From NCBI GenBank assembly GCA_013180625.2, contig SNVD02006942.1:1798001-1862000 (forward strand): a DNA stretch of 64,000 bases. The letters run 5' to 3'. Positions within the stretch are counted from its first letter, which is position 1. Each line of letters starts with the position of its first letter. The notes below the pieces were generated by a model. The model worked only from the letters and a program-made list of their open reading frames with translations. It was not told the origin of the DNA and did not search any database. Of this stretch, positions 24,401 through 34,263 are shown piece by piece. The translations under genes and the position numbers were made by a program. The stretch comes from Boswellia sacra (taxonomy: Eukaryota > Streptophyta > Magnoliopsida > Sapindales > Burseraceae).

Positions 24401-24532
24401 TGATGAATCCCCATTACATGCAGGACCTTAAGCGATGAAAATAAGACTAGAATTTCGTTTGGACTATGATGAATCCCCATTACATGCAGGACCTTAAGCG
24501 ATGGAAATAAGACTCAGAATATCGTTTGGACT
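24401..24532 (+). repeat. 66-bp direct tandem duplication
   Basis: Two adjacent copies (24401-24466, 24467-24532) both begin TGATGAATCCCCATTACATG and differ at a few positions. Unit 2 of the array has only a single related copy near 26027, so this is a later local duplication. Confidence 0.8.
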
Positions 24533-24795
24533 ACGTAAATTTCACATTATTTAGTTTTAAGTAACTGCATTAACGTTCCTAATTTCTGCGGATAGGAACT
24601 GTACATTTTTAGGACAAATTCTGTTCACTTTGGTGTCCTACCTTCTTTTTGTCTATCAGTCCCCTTTTTCTTTTCTTTAAAATTCGCCAAAAGTAGTTAA
24701 TATCTCTGATTTGAGAAATACGAGGCAAAAGGCATGTGCTGTTGTTAACAAATCTTTCTTCACCGCTCGTTGTATGTAAAGTTAGTATATCGGTT

Positions 24796-24896
24796 ATATA
24801 TATTGGAGCATCCTGTATAAAACTAGAGTAGGTCCATTTTTCTCTCGTGGCTCTTTCTGCCTATCGAGGCATTAATCGATTCTATATAAAACCCCC
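24796..24896 (+). promoter_or_regulatory. Conserved promoter module, array copy 1
   Basis: Contains TTGGAGCATCCT, AACTAGAG, GGTCCA (24831-24836), CTATCGAGGCAT and a TATA box TATATAAA (24883-24890) followed by ACCCC. The same ordered set precedes the other three array genes. Confidence 0.7.
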
Positions 24897-24974
24897 TGGT
24901 AATGTCCCTTAAATCAAACCATTCCAATTTCCCCTTTACCTCTATTTGAGTTTATCTTTGTATCGAGCCCACCT

Positions 24975-25010
24975 CTCTCTTTCTCAAGGTGAAACCAGGG
25001 AGAAAGAGAG
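24975..25010 (+). promoter_or_regulatory. Leader hairpin, array copy 1
   Basis: CTCTCTTTCTC (24975-24985) and GAGAAAGAGAG (25000-25010) are perfect 11-base complements around a 14-base loop. It lies between the TATA box and the coding region, hence in the presumed 5' leader. Confidence 0.65.
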
Positions 25011-25090
25011 ACATTTAAGATTGAAAGTTCTCTCTAATCATATACCTTTTTAACTTCCGACTAAAAAAGGCGAAGGTGGATAGACATACG

Positions 25091-25219
25091 ATGAAGCCCT
25101 GGATGGAGGTAGCACCATCGCTTATTGAGATACCATTGAAGCCTTCAAGCGCTCCTAAACTAGAGCCAATTAGTGAAGAGAGATCAGAAGGATGTGATTT
25201 GGAAGAGGAGGATGAGTAA
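25091..25219 (+). CDS. Small acidic-tail protein, array copy 1 (start-shifted or pseudogene)
   Basis: Reads as 42 aa from the internal ATG: the PW-EVAPSL core (MKPWMEVAPSLIEIP), the SAPKLEPI segment, then an acidic tail rich in Glu and Asp. The three intact paralogues begin MAK eight codons earlier, and here that ATG is AAG (25067-25069). The reading frame is otherwise open through that position and nearly identical to copy 2. It could be translated from the internal Met, giving an N-terminally trimmed product, or be a recent pseudogene. I do not recognise the family, and no signal peptide or membrane segment is present. Confidence 0.55.
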   Translation: MKPWMEVAPSLIEIPLKPSSAPKLEPISEERSEGCDLEEEDE

Positions 25220-26340
25220 TCGTTTTGGTCCTCGCTGTGGCCATCGTAGTGGCCAAATTTCAGGTCGTCCCTTTCGGTGACGTGAATAGAGCCATCCCAT
25301 TTCCCTAAGCTCAGGATATATACGTCAAAGATGCTCAAGGAAATTTAGTAGTTTTCAGCTTTTGATATATCTCTCTTTGAACATATTCCACTTTGTAATT
25401 TGTATATAATGCATACATGTCAATACAAAATGCAGTTCTGATAATTTTGATCTGTAATTTTTTTTTTATTTGCACCCCTGATTGCATGTGTTATCTGTAA
25501 CTCAGAAAATCAATGCGCCATCTTTTGAGACGTTTGCAGTAAATTCCTTTTTGTGTAGTTACAATTTCTAAAGGCTTTGGATGAAGAGTATGAAATGACT
25601 GTGCATTAAACTTTGTCAAAATACGACAGTCTGACAGAGGAAAAGAAAATGTTGATAACAAATCCCTATTCTTGACTTTCGTACTCTTGGCATATAAGGC
25701 TCTGTAGCTTACTCGAGACAAATTTAGGGAAATAAGCAAAATAGGTACATCATTGAGACTTTTAAGAAGAGCTATGCTTCAATTGTTTGAACCAAATTAG
25801 TATAATATCACTCGAAGAGAAGGACCATGGGTAGCTTCATCTCTCCATGCGAGGGATTGAATTCTGAATTCTGGGTTTGTGAAGTTGTTGCTGCTGTAGA
25901 TTCTAATGATGCTATTCTCATGAACTTTCGCGAATTTTAAAGGAAGTGATTCGGGCTAGTATTACTTTCATCTAGTGTGTGATAACATACTGGTAAGAAC
26001 AATTATTTTCACTTAAGCTGGTAGCTGATAAATCCCCAGTACATACAGGGACTTAAGTGACGGTATTAAGACTTATAATTTCGCTTAGCCTTGACATGAT
26101 TTAACCTTAACTTGATTTAGTATTAATTTAACTGTATCAACATTCCTAATCTTTGCGGATAGGGACCCTGCATTTTTAGGACGAGTTCTTGTTCCTGGAT
26201 GGAGCTCATCTCGGTATCCTACCCTGTATCTAACGTTTCCTTTTCTTGATTTGAGAATACCGACAAATAAAGGCATGTGCTATTGTTAACAAGATCTTTC
26301 TTCACCGCTGGTTGTATGCGTAGTTAGTTATCAGTTTTCT

Positions 26341-26437
26341 ATATTGGAGCATCCTAAATAGAACTAGAGATGGTCCATTATTTTCCCATGGCTCTTCTTG
26401 CCTATCGAGGCATAATCGATTCCACATATAACCCCCG
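26341..26437 (+). promoter_or_regulatory. Conserved promoter module, array copy 2
   Basis: ATTGGAGCATCCT, AACTAGAG, GGTCCA (26372-26377) and CTATCGAGGCAT in the same order as copy 1. The TATA element is weakened to ACATATAACCCC (about 26424-26435). Confidence 0.65.
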
Positions 26438-26536
26438 GCTAACGCCCCTTACATCAAACCATTCCACTATCCCCTTTATCTCTATCTGAGTCTGGCAAAT
26501 AATTTTGCTTTTGGTTATCCAGTATCCAACCCATCT

Positions 26537-26572
26537 CTCTCTTTCTCAAGGTGAAAGCAGCGAGAAAGAGAG
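26537..26572 (+). promoter_or_regulatory. Leader hairpin, array copy 2
   Basis: CTCTCTTTCTC (26537-26547) pairs with GAGAAAGAGAG (26562-26572), a perfect 11-base stem with a 14-base loop, at the same place as in copy 1. Confidence 0.65.
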
Positions 26573-26626
26573 GCATAAAAATTAGCACATTTTAATCAAA
26601 CACACCTTATTCACTTCCAAGTAGAA

Positions 26627-26779
26627 ATGGCTAAGGTTAATAGGCATACGATGAAGCCCTGGATGGAGGTAGCACCATCTCTTATTGAAATGCCATTGAA
26701 GTTTTCAAGTGCTCCTAAACTAGAGCCAATTAGAGAAGAGAGGTCAGAAGGATGTGATTTGGACGAGGAGGATGACTGA
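26627..26779 (+). CDS. Small acidic-tail protein, array copy 2
   Basis: A complete 50-aa reading frame starting MAKVNRHTMKPWMEVAPSLI, then a short hydrophobic-proline stretch, SAPKLEPIREERSEG and an acidic end (CDLDEEDD). The start codon is the one conserved in copies 3 and 4 and is preceded by AGAA. The frame has stayed open in an AT-rich region while flanks have drifted, and it aligns with three neighbours, which argues for a real small gene and not a chance ORF. The family is not recognised. The charge pattern (basic N-terminus, tryptophan core, acidic C-terminus) suggests a soluble or peripheral partner-binding peptide, which is inference. Confidence 0.72.
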   Translation: MAKVNRHTMKPWMEVAPSLIEMPLKFSSAPKLEPIREERSEGCDLDEEDD

Positions 26780-27560
26780 AACCATTTTGGTGCTTTTTAG
26801 GGCCATTGTAGTGGCCAAGTTAGGTCGTCCCGTGGGTGACGTGAATAGAGGCATTCCATTTCCTTGAGTTCAGGATATATGTATATGTATATATACATCA
26901 AAAGATGCTCAAGACAATGTATTAGTTTAAGCTTTTGATATACCTCTCTTTGAACATATACTAGTTTTGTATATAATGTATACATAAAATTAATAATACA
27001 AAATGCAGTGATGTGGCTGCTCCTTTATGTTGTGCCGCAATTTCTTTCTTTGCGCCTCCCTGCATGCATGTTTTTTATGTCCAGCCAGTGCATCTTGTTG
27101 TGAGAATTTGCAGTAAACTACTTTGTGTAGTTACAATTTCTATAGGCTTTGGATAACAAGTCTTATAAAAAAGGTGGGTTAACTTTGTCAAATTATGCTC
27201 TGACACAGAGGAAAAGAAAATGTTTATAACAAATTACTTTTCTTCGGCCGAAAAAAAAATGCTGCCATTATTGTTAAACTTTAATTAAATTTAATAGTTT
27301 CCATCAGATGGAAGCACACTCTGTGGCATAATCTTTTACATTACAATTCCTTGGGATAAGGCTTTTTAGCTTAATGAGCAAAACTGGGTACATTGTTGAG
27401 ACTTTTGTGAAAGCTTTTTTTTTTTTTTGAATTGTTTGAACAAAATTTGGTATAAAATCACTCGGAGGGACACGAGCCACTCTTGCCTTCCTCCTAGTCT
27501 TCCCTACTTTTCGGATTTCCGTTGTTTCCTCTTTCTTCGTCTCTGACTCACGTAGTACCC

Positions 27561-28364
27561 ACAATTGAGAGTAACTTTAGATCTGTAATATCAGTGGTGT
27601 TGAAAGAAAAAAAATAAAAATGAAAATGATGTGAATGGATTGAATTTGTAATAACATTCCTGTCTCTTATTAAAAGAATTAATATATAAGCCTCCAAAAT
27701 GTGCCTAAAACTGCTCAATTCCTGCAAATTTATGACATAATTTCTAACATACACAAAAAGATGCGGTCATCAGGCCAAGTTAGATTCTGTTGCGCCTGTA
27801 AGCGTATGTAATGCTGGTAATCAGCCAGTCATATCTAGAGAAGGTGTTTTCTAACAGGAGTATGCTGCATGCGCTTAATATCGTACGACCATGCCCTTTA
27901 CTGGACAAAATCCTGCCAACAAACATTATCTGTCAGCAAAAGCAGATAAACGAAAATCCCACATAAGATTTCTTTGCAGGCTTAATCATAATTCATACAT
28001 GATAGCTTTTCCTTAGTGAACCTCTTCAATTGGCCAGGAACGGTTCCTTTTTATCCTTATTCAAACACTTGCCTCAACTTTAACTTCCGTATTGAGTCAT
28101 CTTTCTTAACATTTAATTTAGTGAAACAACAGTTGCTTATCAGCTTTGTCTTATACGTATGCAAGTAGAAAATATCCCCCCCGCCCCGCTTGTAATTTCA
28201 TTGAATTTATTAGACTTAGAATGATTGATTATAAACCGTAATTTGCACCGTAAATTTACTCGCTCTCTTATCACTCCAAAACAGATATTTTCCGAAAACC
28301 TCCAAATGACATTAACAACTTGAAAGGGATGATACCAAGCTAAGGCAGGCAAGTGCTATTATTG
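27561..28364. other. Spacer between array copies 2 and 3
   Basis: No gene supported. Minus-strand open frames at 27548-27754 and 28140-28352 have no recognisable domain. Confidence 0.4.
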
Positions 28365-28420
28365 ACAACATCTTTCTCGGCCGTTCATTTTCTTTAAAAA
28401 GCAAGTGAGTCAGTTATCTA

Positions 28421-28516
28421 TTATTAACACATCCTTGATACAACTAGAGTCGGTCCATAATTTTCTCTTGGTTGTTGCTATCAATTGAGGCATGATTGAT
28501 CCTATATAAAACCCCT
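28421..28516 (+). promoter_or_regulatory. Conserved promoter module, array copy 3
   Basis: ACATCCTTGATA, CAACTAGAG, GGTCCA (28452-28457), TTTTCTCTTGG, TTGAGGCAT, then TATATAAA (28503-28510) and ACCCC. Same order and spacing as in copy 1. Confidence 0.7.
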
Positions 28517-28553
28517 CTTGTGATACCATTGAAATCAAGCAATATCCCATCTC

Positions 28554-28579
28554 CCTCTGTTTCTAAGGCAAAACAGAGG
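28554..28579 (+). promoter_or_regulatory. Leader hairpin, array copy 3
   Basis: CCTCTGTTT (28554-28562) pairs with AAACAGAGG (28571-28579), a 9-base stem with an 8-base loop. The GAGAAAGAGAG arm of copies 1 and 2 is still present just after it, but the left arm carries a change to G, and the stem has moved to a new partner. Confidence 0.55.
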
Positions 28580-28639
28580 AGAAAGAGAGTCACCAAATTA
28601 CAAACTTCTTATTATACACCATATTAACATCGAGTAGAA

Positions 28640-28795
28640 ATGGCAAAGGAGCTTAGATACAAGATGAAGCCCTGGATTGAGGTTGCACCATCACTTCTTG
28701 ATCATTTCCCTTGGAAGTCTTCCGTGGCTCCGAAACTTGAGACCATTAAAGAAGAGAGAGCCGAAGATTTTGAAGAGGAGGACCAGGATCAATAG
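28640..28795 (+). CDS. Small acidic-tail protein, array copy 3
   Basis: A complete 51-aa frame: MAKELRYKMKPWIEVAPSLL, then DHFPWKSSVAPKLETIKEER and an acidic tail ending in EEEDQDQ. Conserved with the others are MAK, PW-EVAPSL, APKLE-I, EER and the acidic terminus. Flanks are much more diverged from copies 1 and 2 than the coding part is, a sign of selection on the protein. It has a strong TATA box 130 bp upstream. A longer frame reading through the same DNA in another phase (28677-28886) is a shadow. Confidence 0.75.
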   Translation: MAKELRYKMKPWIEVAPSLLDHFPWKSSVAPKLETIKEERAEDFEEEDQDQ

Positions 28796-29440
28796 TGATC
28801 TTGGCTTTATTCGGAGCAGTTTTCATGGTGTGCTAATTAGGTCTTGCGTCCCTTTTCGAAAGAAAGAAATCGGTGATGTTGAATAAAGCCATTAAAATTC
28901 CTGCAGAAGATAGAATTAGTTATGAAGATGTTATAGAAAATTTGTAGTATCTACTACATCTTTTGTAATGAGTCACTTTGCTCATCTTCTACTTGTGTCA
29001 TAAATGTACAAGGTTTACATAACTAATGTAAGATAGAAGTAGCAGTTTCTAATCTGAAATTTCTCTACGTGCGCTTCCTTTATACACAACATAACTGGAG
29101 TATTTCTTTCATAACTTTTAACAAATCTGCCATTTATTTGATTAGATAGTTTAAGATATTATCTATGACTGCTACTTAAAAATTTTTCACAACCATTAAT
29201 GGGTATAACTTGCTTGGCATGAACATGTTTATATAATTCAACAAAGTCTGCAACAACCTGCTTTGAATGTAATTATAGACTAGTCATAGAGGCTCTCACC
29301 CCCTTGACGGAAATTTTAAAATAATTTTAGCATATGAGAATAATGAACTATATTGCTCAAAGAACCTTCATCAGCATGGTTCAAAATTTATTGCAGATCA
29401 GGCTTTGTCAAAATAATAATAATAGAAATCAAAGTTAATG

Positions 29441-29452
29441 CGTGTGTGCGTG

Positions 29453-29498
<46 letters not shown>

Positions 29499-29499
29499 A
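29441..29499. repeat. Compound GT/TA microsatellite
   Basis: A (GT)n tract at 29441-29460 followed by (TA)n to 29492 and a short (CA)n. Likely length-variable. Confidence 0.9.
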
Positions 29500-30930
29500 T
29501 ACACAATTTGATTCTTTCAGTCAGTGCAGGCAAAATTATTTGGATCAATCCTAGTGCAGAGGTAGGAAATTCAATGCCGTATGTAACGACGGACAGAGGG
29601 TCTATCTACAAAATTGAATACCAAAATTAGATATTGAAACAACCTATCTCTTCTATCTATTTTTGGTGAATAAAGAGTTCAATAGCTAATGATGTTTCGT
29701 CTATAACTAAATTTTTATCATGAAAAATTAAATCTACAAATATATCAAATATGTAAGGTAAATAAAGTAGATATGTTTATTTTTGTTTATATATTAAATT
29801 AAAAATTTAAAGGGAAAGACGGGGAGACTAAGGTAAATTTATAATCTGTTAAATTGAGATTTAGGTTATTACATTTTATTAAAAAAATAAAAAAGAATAA
29901 AGGTTATATAAATGAAATTCTCATTTTAAAATATGATAGAGGATTTAAAGTGAATCTGTTTTATATAAATCCTTTGTTTTTCTCAAGTTTGAGTGGGTTT
30001 AGAAATTTGTTTTGGAGTAAGGGTATAAGAGTTATAATTTGAACTTTTTGTATCAACGTAAAGTTTCCAAAAACTTGGCTGGGCTCCAGCCACCTCCTGG
30101 TTCCGCCAGTGGGCCTAATGCTGGTTTTCAATGTTTGAAAACAATGCTTCCTAGAATCAATCAAGAGTGTGACTGATCATCACAGTAGAAGAGAAAAACT
30201 TGTGTTACATTGTTTTTGTTCAGCTCCTTCAAATAGAAATAGAGCTTTTATTATCAAGTCACAGAACATATGAGGTAACCACTAACACTGAGCTGAGATT
30301 GAAGTCTCTAAACACAACCATTAAGTTGAAGTGTATTCAGACTTCAAACATAAACAAAAATAACTGGAATACCTTGGACTTTGCATTAATTCTGATCATC
30401 TAAACGCACAAGGACATGAATTTCAGAAATTAAATGAATCAAAGACAATAGAGAAACAAACATTCTTCGCTTACTCAATATTTTGATGCAGCACATTCAT
30501 TTACCCATTAGCAGGGGATGCCTCCCCTGATATCATCCTTTACAAATTACAATGCCTATTTACTTGAATGCAAAATTATAATCCTTTCCTCACGTCTATC
30601 CGAAAAATACATGTTGGTGATGTATTAGACATTTTAACAGTTTATTCTGACTTGAAAATCTAAAAGTTCTTTTGTTAGACTTGTACCTATGAAACTATAC
30701 AATACCTGAAGAAGTATATACTAGGATGGTTTCTATTCATGTAATTGGTTACATCTATAAACGATTTTATGATTTAATGAACCTTATTTAGAAACCAACG
30801 TGTTCCCAAAAACCTGCCAACAGTATAAACAATCTTGATCGCAGAAAATATCAAGTTCTATTGTTAGCAGGATCCCTATGAAAAGGAAAATATCCTTTTA
30901 TTTTCTAGTAAATAGTTTTCGGTTGTCTAT
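29500..30930. other. Spacer between array copies 3 and 4
   Basis: AT-rich, no gene supported. Open frames of 60-67 codons here have no recognisable content. Confidence 0.4.
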
Positions 30931-31025
30931 AAATGTTGATACATTCTTAATAAAACTAGAGTTGGTCCATAATTTTCTCTTGCTATTTCTATATATCTAG
31001 ATCCTATATAACCTCCCTTACTCCA
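30931..31025 (+). promoter_or_regulatory. Conserved promoter module, array copy 4
   Basis: ACATTCTTAATAAAACTAGAG, then GGTCCA (30964-30969), AATTTTCTCTTGCT and a TATA box TATATAA (31015-31021) followed by CC. The CTATCGAGGCAT part is lost. Confidence 0.65.
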
Positions 31026-31090
31026 CCCTATTCAATAAAACAATTACTTTCCAAATAATATCTCAATAATCATCTCATCTCTCCTTCTTC

Positions 31091-31121
31091 CTCTTTCTCT
31101 AGTGAAATCTAAGAGAAAGAG
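31091..31121 (+). promoter_or_regulatory. Leader hairpin, array copy 4
   Basis: CTCTTTCTC (31091-31099) pairs with GAGAAAGAG (31113-31121), a 9-base perfect stem with a 13-base loop. It lies between the TATA box and the start codon. Confidence 0.62.
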
Positions 31122-31191
31122 AAGCAACAAAAAGATTCAAGATCATCTTCCAATTAGTACCTGTTATACAATTTTCATATATCGTGTCCAA

Positions 31192-31344
31192 ATGGCGAAG
31201 GAGCTCAGGAACAGTATGAATCCCTGGGTTGAGGTAGCACCATCCCTCATTGATTTCCCATGCAAGCATTCCAATGCTCCGAAACTAGAGACTATTAGAG
31301 AAGAGAGAGCAGAAGAATTAAATGACGACCGAGATGATGGCTAG
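31192..31344 (+). CDS. Small acidic-tail protein, array copy 4
   Basis: A complete 50-aa frame: MAKELRNSMNPWVEVAPSLI, then DFPCKHSNAPKLETIREERA and an acidic tail with DDRDD. The frame is open back to an ATG at 31102, but alignment with copies 2 and 3 and the position of the leader hairpin make 31192 the likely start. It is the most diverged member, yet the PW-EVAPSL core, APKLETI and EERAE remain. The family is not recognised. Confidence 0.75.
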   Translation: MAKELRNSMNPWVEVAPSLIDFPCKHSNAPKLETIREERAEELNDDRDDG

Positions 31345-34263
31345 TGGACTTGGATATAATGCATTCCTTAGAGCAGTTTAATTAGAGTGGTTAGTTCTTT
31401 GTCCCCGTTGGGGCGTGGCATGATCAAATAGAGCTAGCCCTTCATTTACTTCCCCGCAGGCTGCGGGAGATAGCAAAATATTGAAGATGCTCAAGACTGT
31501 ATAGTAATGTACTAATGCTAGTTCCATCTTTTGGTGGTACTATACATTTACTAATTAATGTATCCTAGCTCCATCTTCTGATGGTATTATACATATATTG
31601 ATATACTCGCATTTCGTATTTAATACAGAAATGTTGTATATATATATATATTTATCTCTAATTAATCCCTTCAATCTCCCTGCTTGCATTTGTTCATAGT
31701 CTATTCTATGTGTCATAAAGTCATAGTAAACTCTTGAATATAAAAAAACTCTAATATCGCAAAATAATAATAATAATAATAATAATGATGATGAGAAAAC
31801 TAGCCATGGTAGATAGATGATGGGAAAATTTTGAAGTCCTAAAACGACTGCACACAGGACAGAGTGTCGACATCGCTTCAAGTCTAAATTAGAATTCAGC
31901 CGCCTCTATAGCCATTAATATGACCGAATCCTGGGTTTTATAATATCAAGAAAAAGCCACCGACCATTAATGGGTCACAATTAACATAACAAGTCTACAA
32001 TTTTATTAGAAAAATTTTCTCATCGATGCATGACACGTGGTTCTTTTCCAGCCAAAATTGCAACTCAAAACAAACAAAAGCTAAAGACTTTCTCAGCCAC
32101 CGGAAGAGCCCAAAGCGAAATAGAAAAAGATGAATTAATTAACGTAATTTTATTGGGAATTATTGGCTTGATAATTGCGTTATAGTATATATATCGAGGT
32201 AAACGTTTGAGAATGTAAATTGACAGGCCCTGGAGTGAAGGAGATGGCTCCCGGTGGTCGGTTTAATATATGCATCAGCACCTTCACAATATTTACAGGT
32301 GGCCCAGTTTGTAAGAATGGTCGGTCTTGTTTAGCCTTTTTTAGATACAAAAATTTTCCCGGAAATTAACCACTTTGGTTCATTACTTTTGACCCTTAAT
32401 TTAAACAATTTGTAGTAATAAACTAATTTTATGCTTAGGTCACTGTAATTATTTTGCAGAAGTTTATTTGTTCTTGCCCTTAATTTTAATATATATTTGT
32501 TAGAACAAGGACAAAATCCAGGCTTCATTTACTTTTAAAGTAATAATAAATCCAATTGCGTATTCAGAACTTATAACGAAATCCAAACTTTTGTTGATTA
32601 TTCTCCCCGAAGAATTTGCTACCAATTTGTAAGATGTATATGAGAAAGCTTCTGTAAAAAGCGATTTTGATCGACACCAAGCAACAATATCACATATTTT
32701 GCTTTAAACAGATGCTCTTGGAGTAAAAGACTTCCCGAATTTTGATCAAAACTTAATGCAAGCAAAAATAAATAAATATTTGCCTGGAATTAATCTAAAA
32801 CTTGCAAGTATTAATTGCTTGTTCAATAGTAATACTAGTTTCTTTTCTGTTTATGTACATTTCTGTCGAAATATGCTTGATCATCTGGTAGCCAAAGAGA
32901 TTCAAGAGAAAGAGAACAAGATAACAGCTTGTCATGAACAGAATTAGCTGGTGTTTGGGCTGCAGCCTGGAAAAGATAATTGTTGCTTAATTGTATTCAT
33001 GGGCATGCAATGCATGACCCCCCTCATCATAACCACCATCCAATATGCTACAAATTTTATTAGCTTTAGGTTATCGTCCAGATAAGTTCAACTGGCAAGC
33101 TGTCATCAGCCAACAAATATGACAACACACTTTTGCTTACATTATAATTAACAAATATTTGAGTATGGAATCAGGATTTGTATATGTTTTCTTTCTAATC
33201 TAACCCTGCATGACATAGGATATATAAATATATATTGGCTTTAATTAACTAAAGATGATGGAATTATAAGGATGACTTTTTGGTTTTATATTGAAAGAAT
33301 CATCTTAGACCCTATTTTTTCACTAAGGTTGGGATAGACAAAGCCAATTGCAAATTGTAATTATTTAACTGCTAAAATTAGGTACTTTTACCATATTTGA
33401 TTATTGAATTTTGAATTAATACTTTTTTGTTCTTGCAACATATGGTAACTCTTAACTAAAAATGTCTGTAAACTTAAAATGAAGAATTTTGAGTCAGCTT
33501 CTGCAAGGCCCTTCTCTTACAGCTTCGAATATGCAAAGCAGTTGGCTTACGAGTACGCAAAATCAAGATAAATATTATATTTAAGTTATCAATGAACTAC
33601 TAATAATATGTATCTTTCATATTTGAAATTCATCCTACATTAATTCATCATCGATGATTCAAATTCAAAAGTGTGCGTTCCCAAGACTGCAATCAATAGT
33701 TGGGTCCTTTTGCTTCTTTTTATGCATTAAAATCTCAAACTTTTATAATAGACTTTGCTAAACCCAGAAGATTCTACCGTTGCCTAATTGCCAGCCCATA
33801 GATGATTAGCCGTTGCAAACATTTATCATGTGGCATTCACATCACAGAAGAGTGATAGATCCTCGCTCAAGAGTTTATTAATGAAGAAAAGAAATCAATT
33901 AAACCATCCAATGAAAATTAGAGAAAAATTATATATCAAAATCAACTGAAGATTAATAATGCAAAGAAACTAAGCTTATAAGAGACGTTGGAGATGAATA
34001 ATGGTGGGACCCTGAATCAAAAGAAAATCAAAATCAAAGGTTATGGACGGCTAATATCTATCTAAATTATGTCATTTATACGTATACTCTTCTAATCATT
34101 CACCTACACTTTCCCTTGCTTTCCCTTAATAAATAGACCTCAAAACAGGCTTCTCAAACCGCACATTACACAGTGTTACTCAAAGAGCAAACAACACTTC
34201 TCTAGCTAGCTTTCTGAATTTCTCTCTTTTACGCTCACTTGAGAGGAAGCAAGCAGACAAGGG
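31345..34263. other. Spacer upstream of aquaporin gene
   Basis: No gene supported over 2.9 kb. A short near-duplicate of about 50 bp (containing AGTTCCATCTT and AGCTCCATCTT) is at 31516-31600. Microsatellites: (TA)n at 31636-31651 and (ATA)n at 31764-31786. The last 150 bp serve as the aquaporin promoter and leader, with an AATAAATA element near 34125. Confidence 0.45.

Larger units (their letters stand above)
24045..25835 (+). repeat. Tandem duplication unit 1 (small-gene array)
   Basis: This unit parallels 25836-27560. Landmarks in both are GAGGGATTGAATT, GTTGCTGCTGTAGATT, ACTTAAG/CCTTAAG near CATGCAGG/CATACAGG, the promoter module, the small ORF, and a downstream tract with TGTGTAGTTACAATTTCTA and GAGGAAAAGAAAATGTT. 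The duplication therefore covers gene, promoter and flanks. Confidence 0.75.
25836..27560 (+). repeat. Tandem duplication unit 2 (small-gene array)
   Basis: Second copy of the unit described at 24045-25835, including gene, promoter, leader hairpin and about 700 bp of downstream flank. It lacks the 66-bp tandem doubling. Confidence 0.72.

Noticed and set aside
25015..25338. 107-codon minus-strand frame over array copy 1
   Set aside because: Complement of the small-gene coding region. The plus-strand frame is the one conserved in all four copies.
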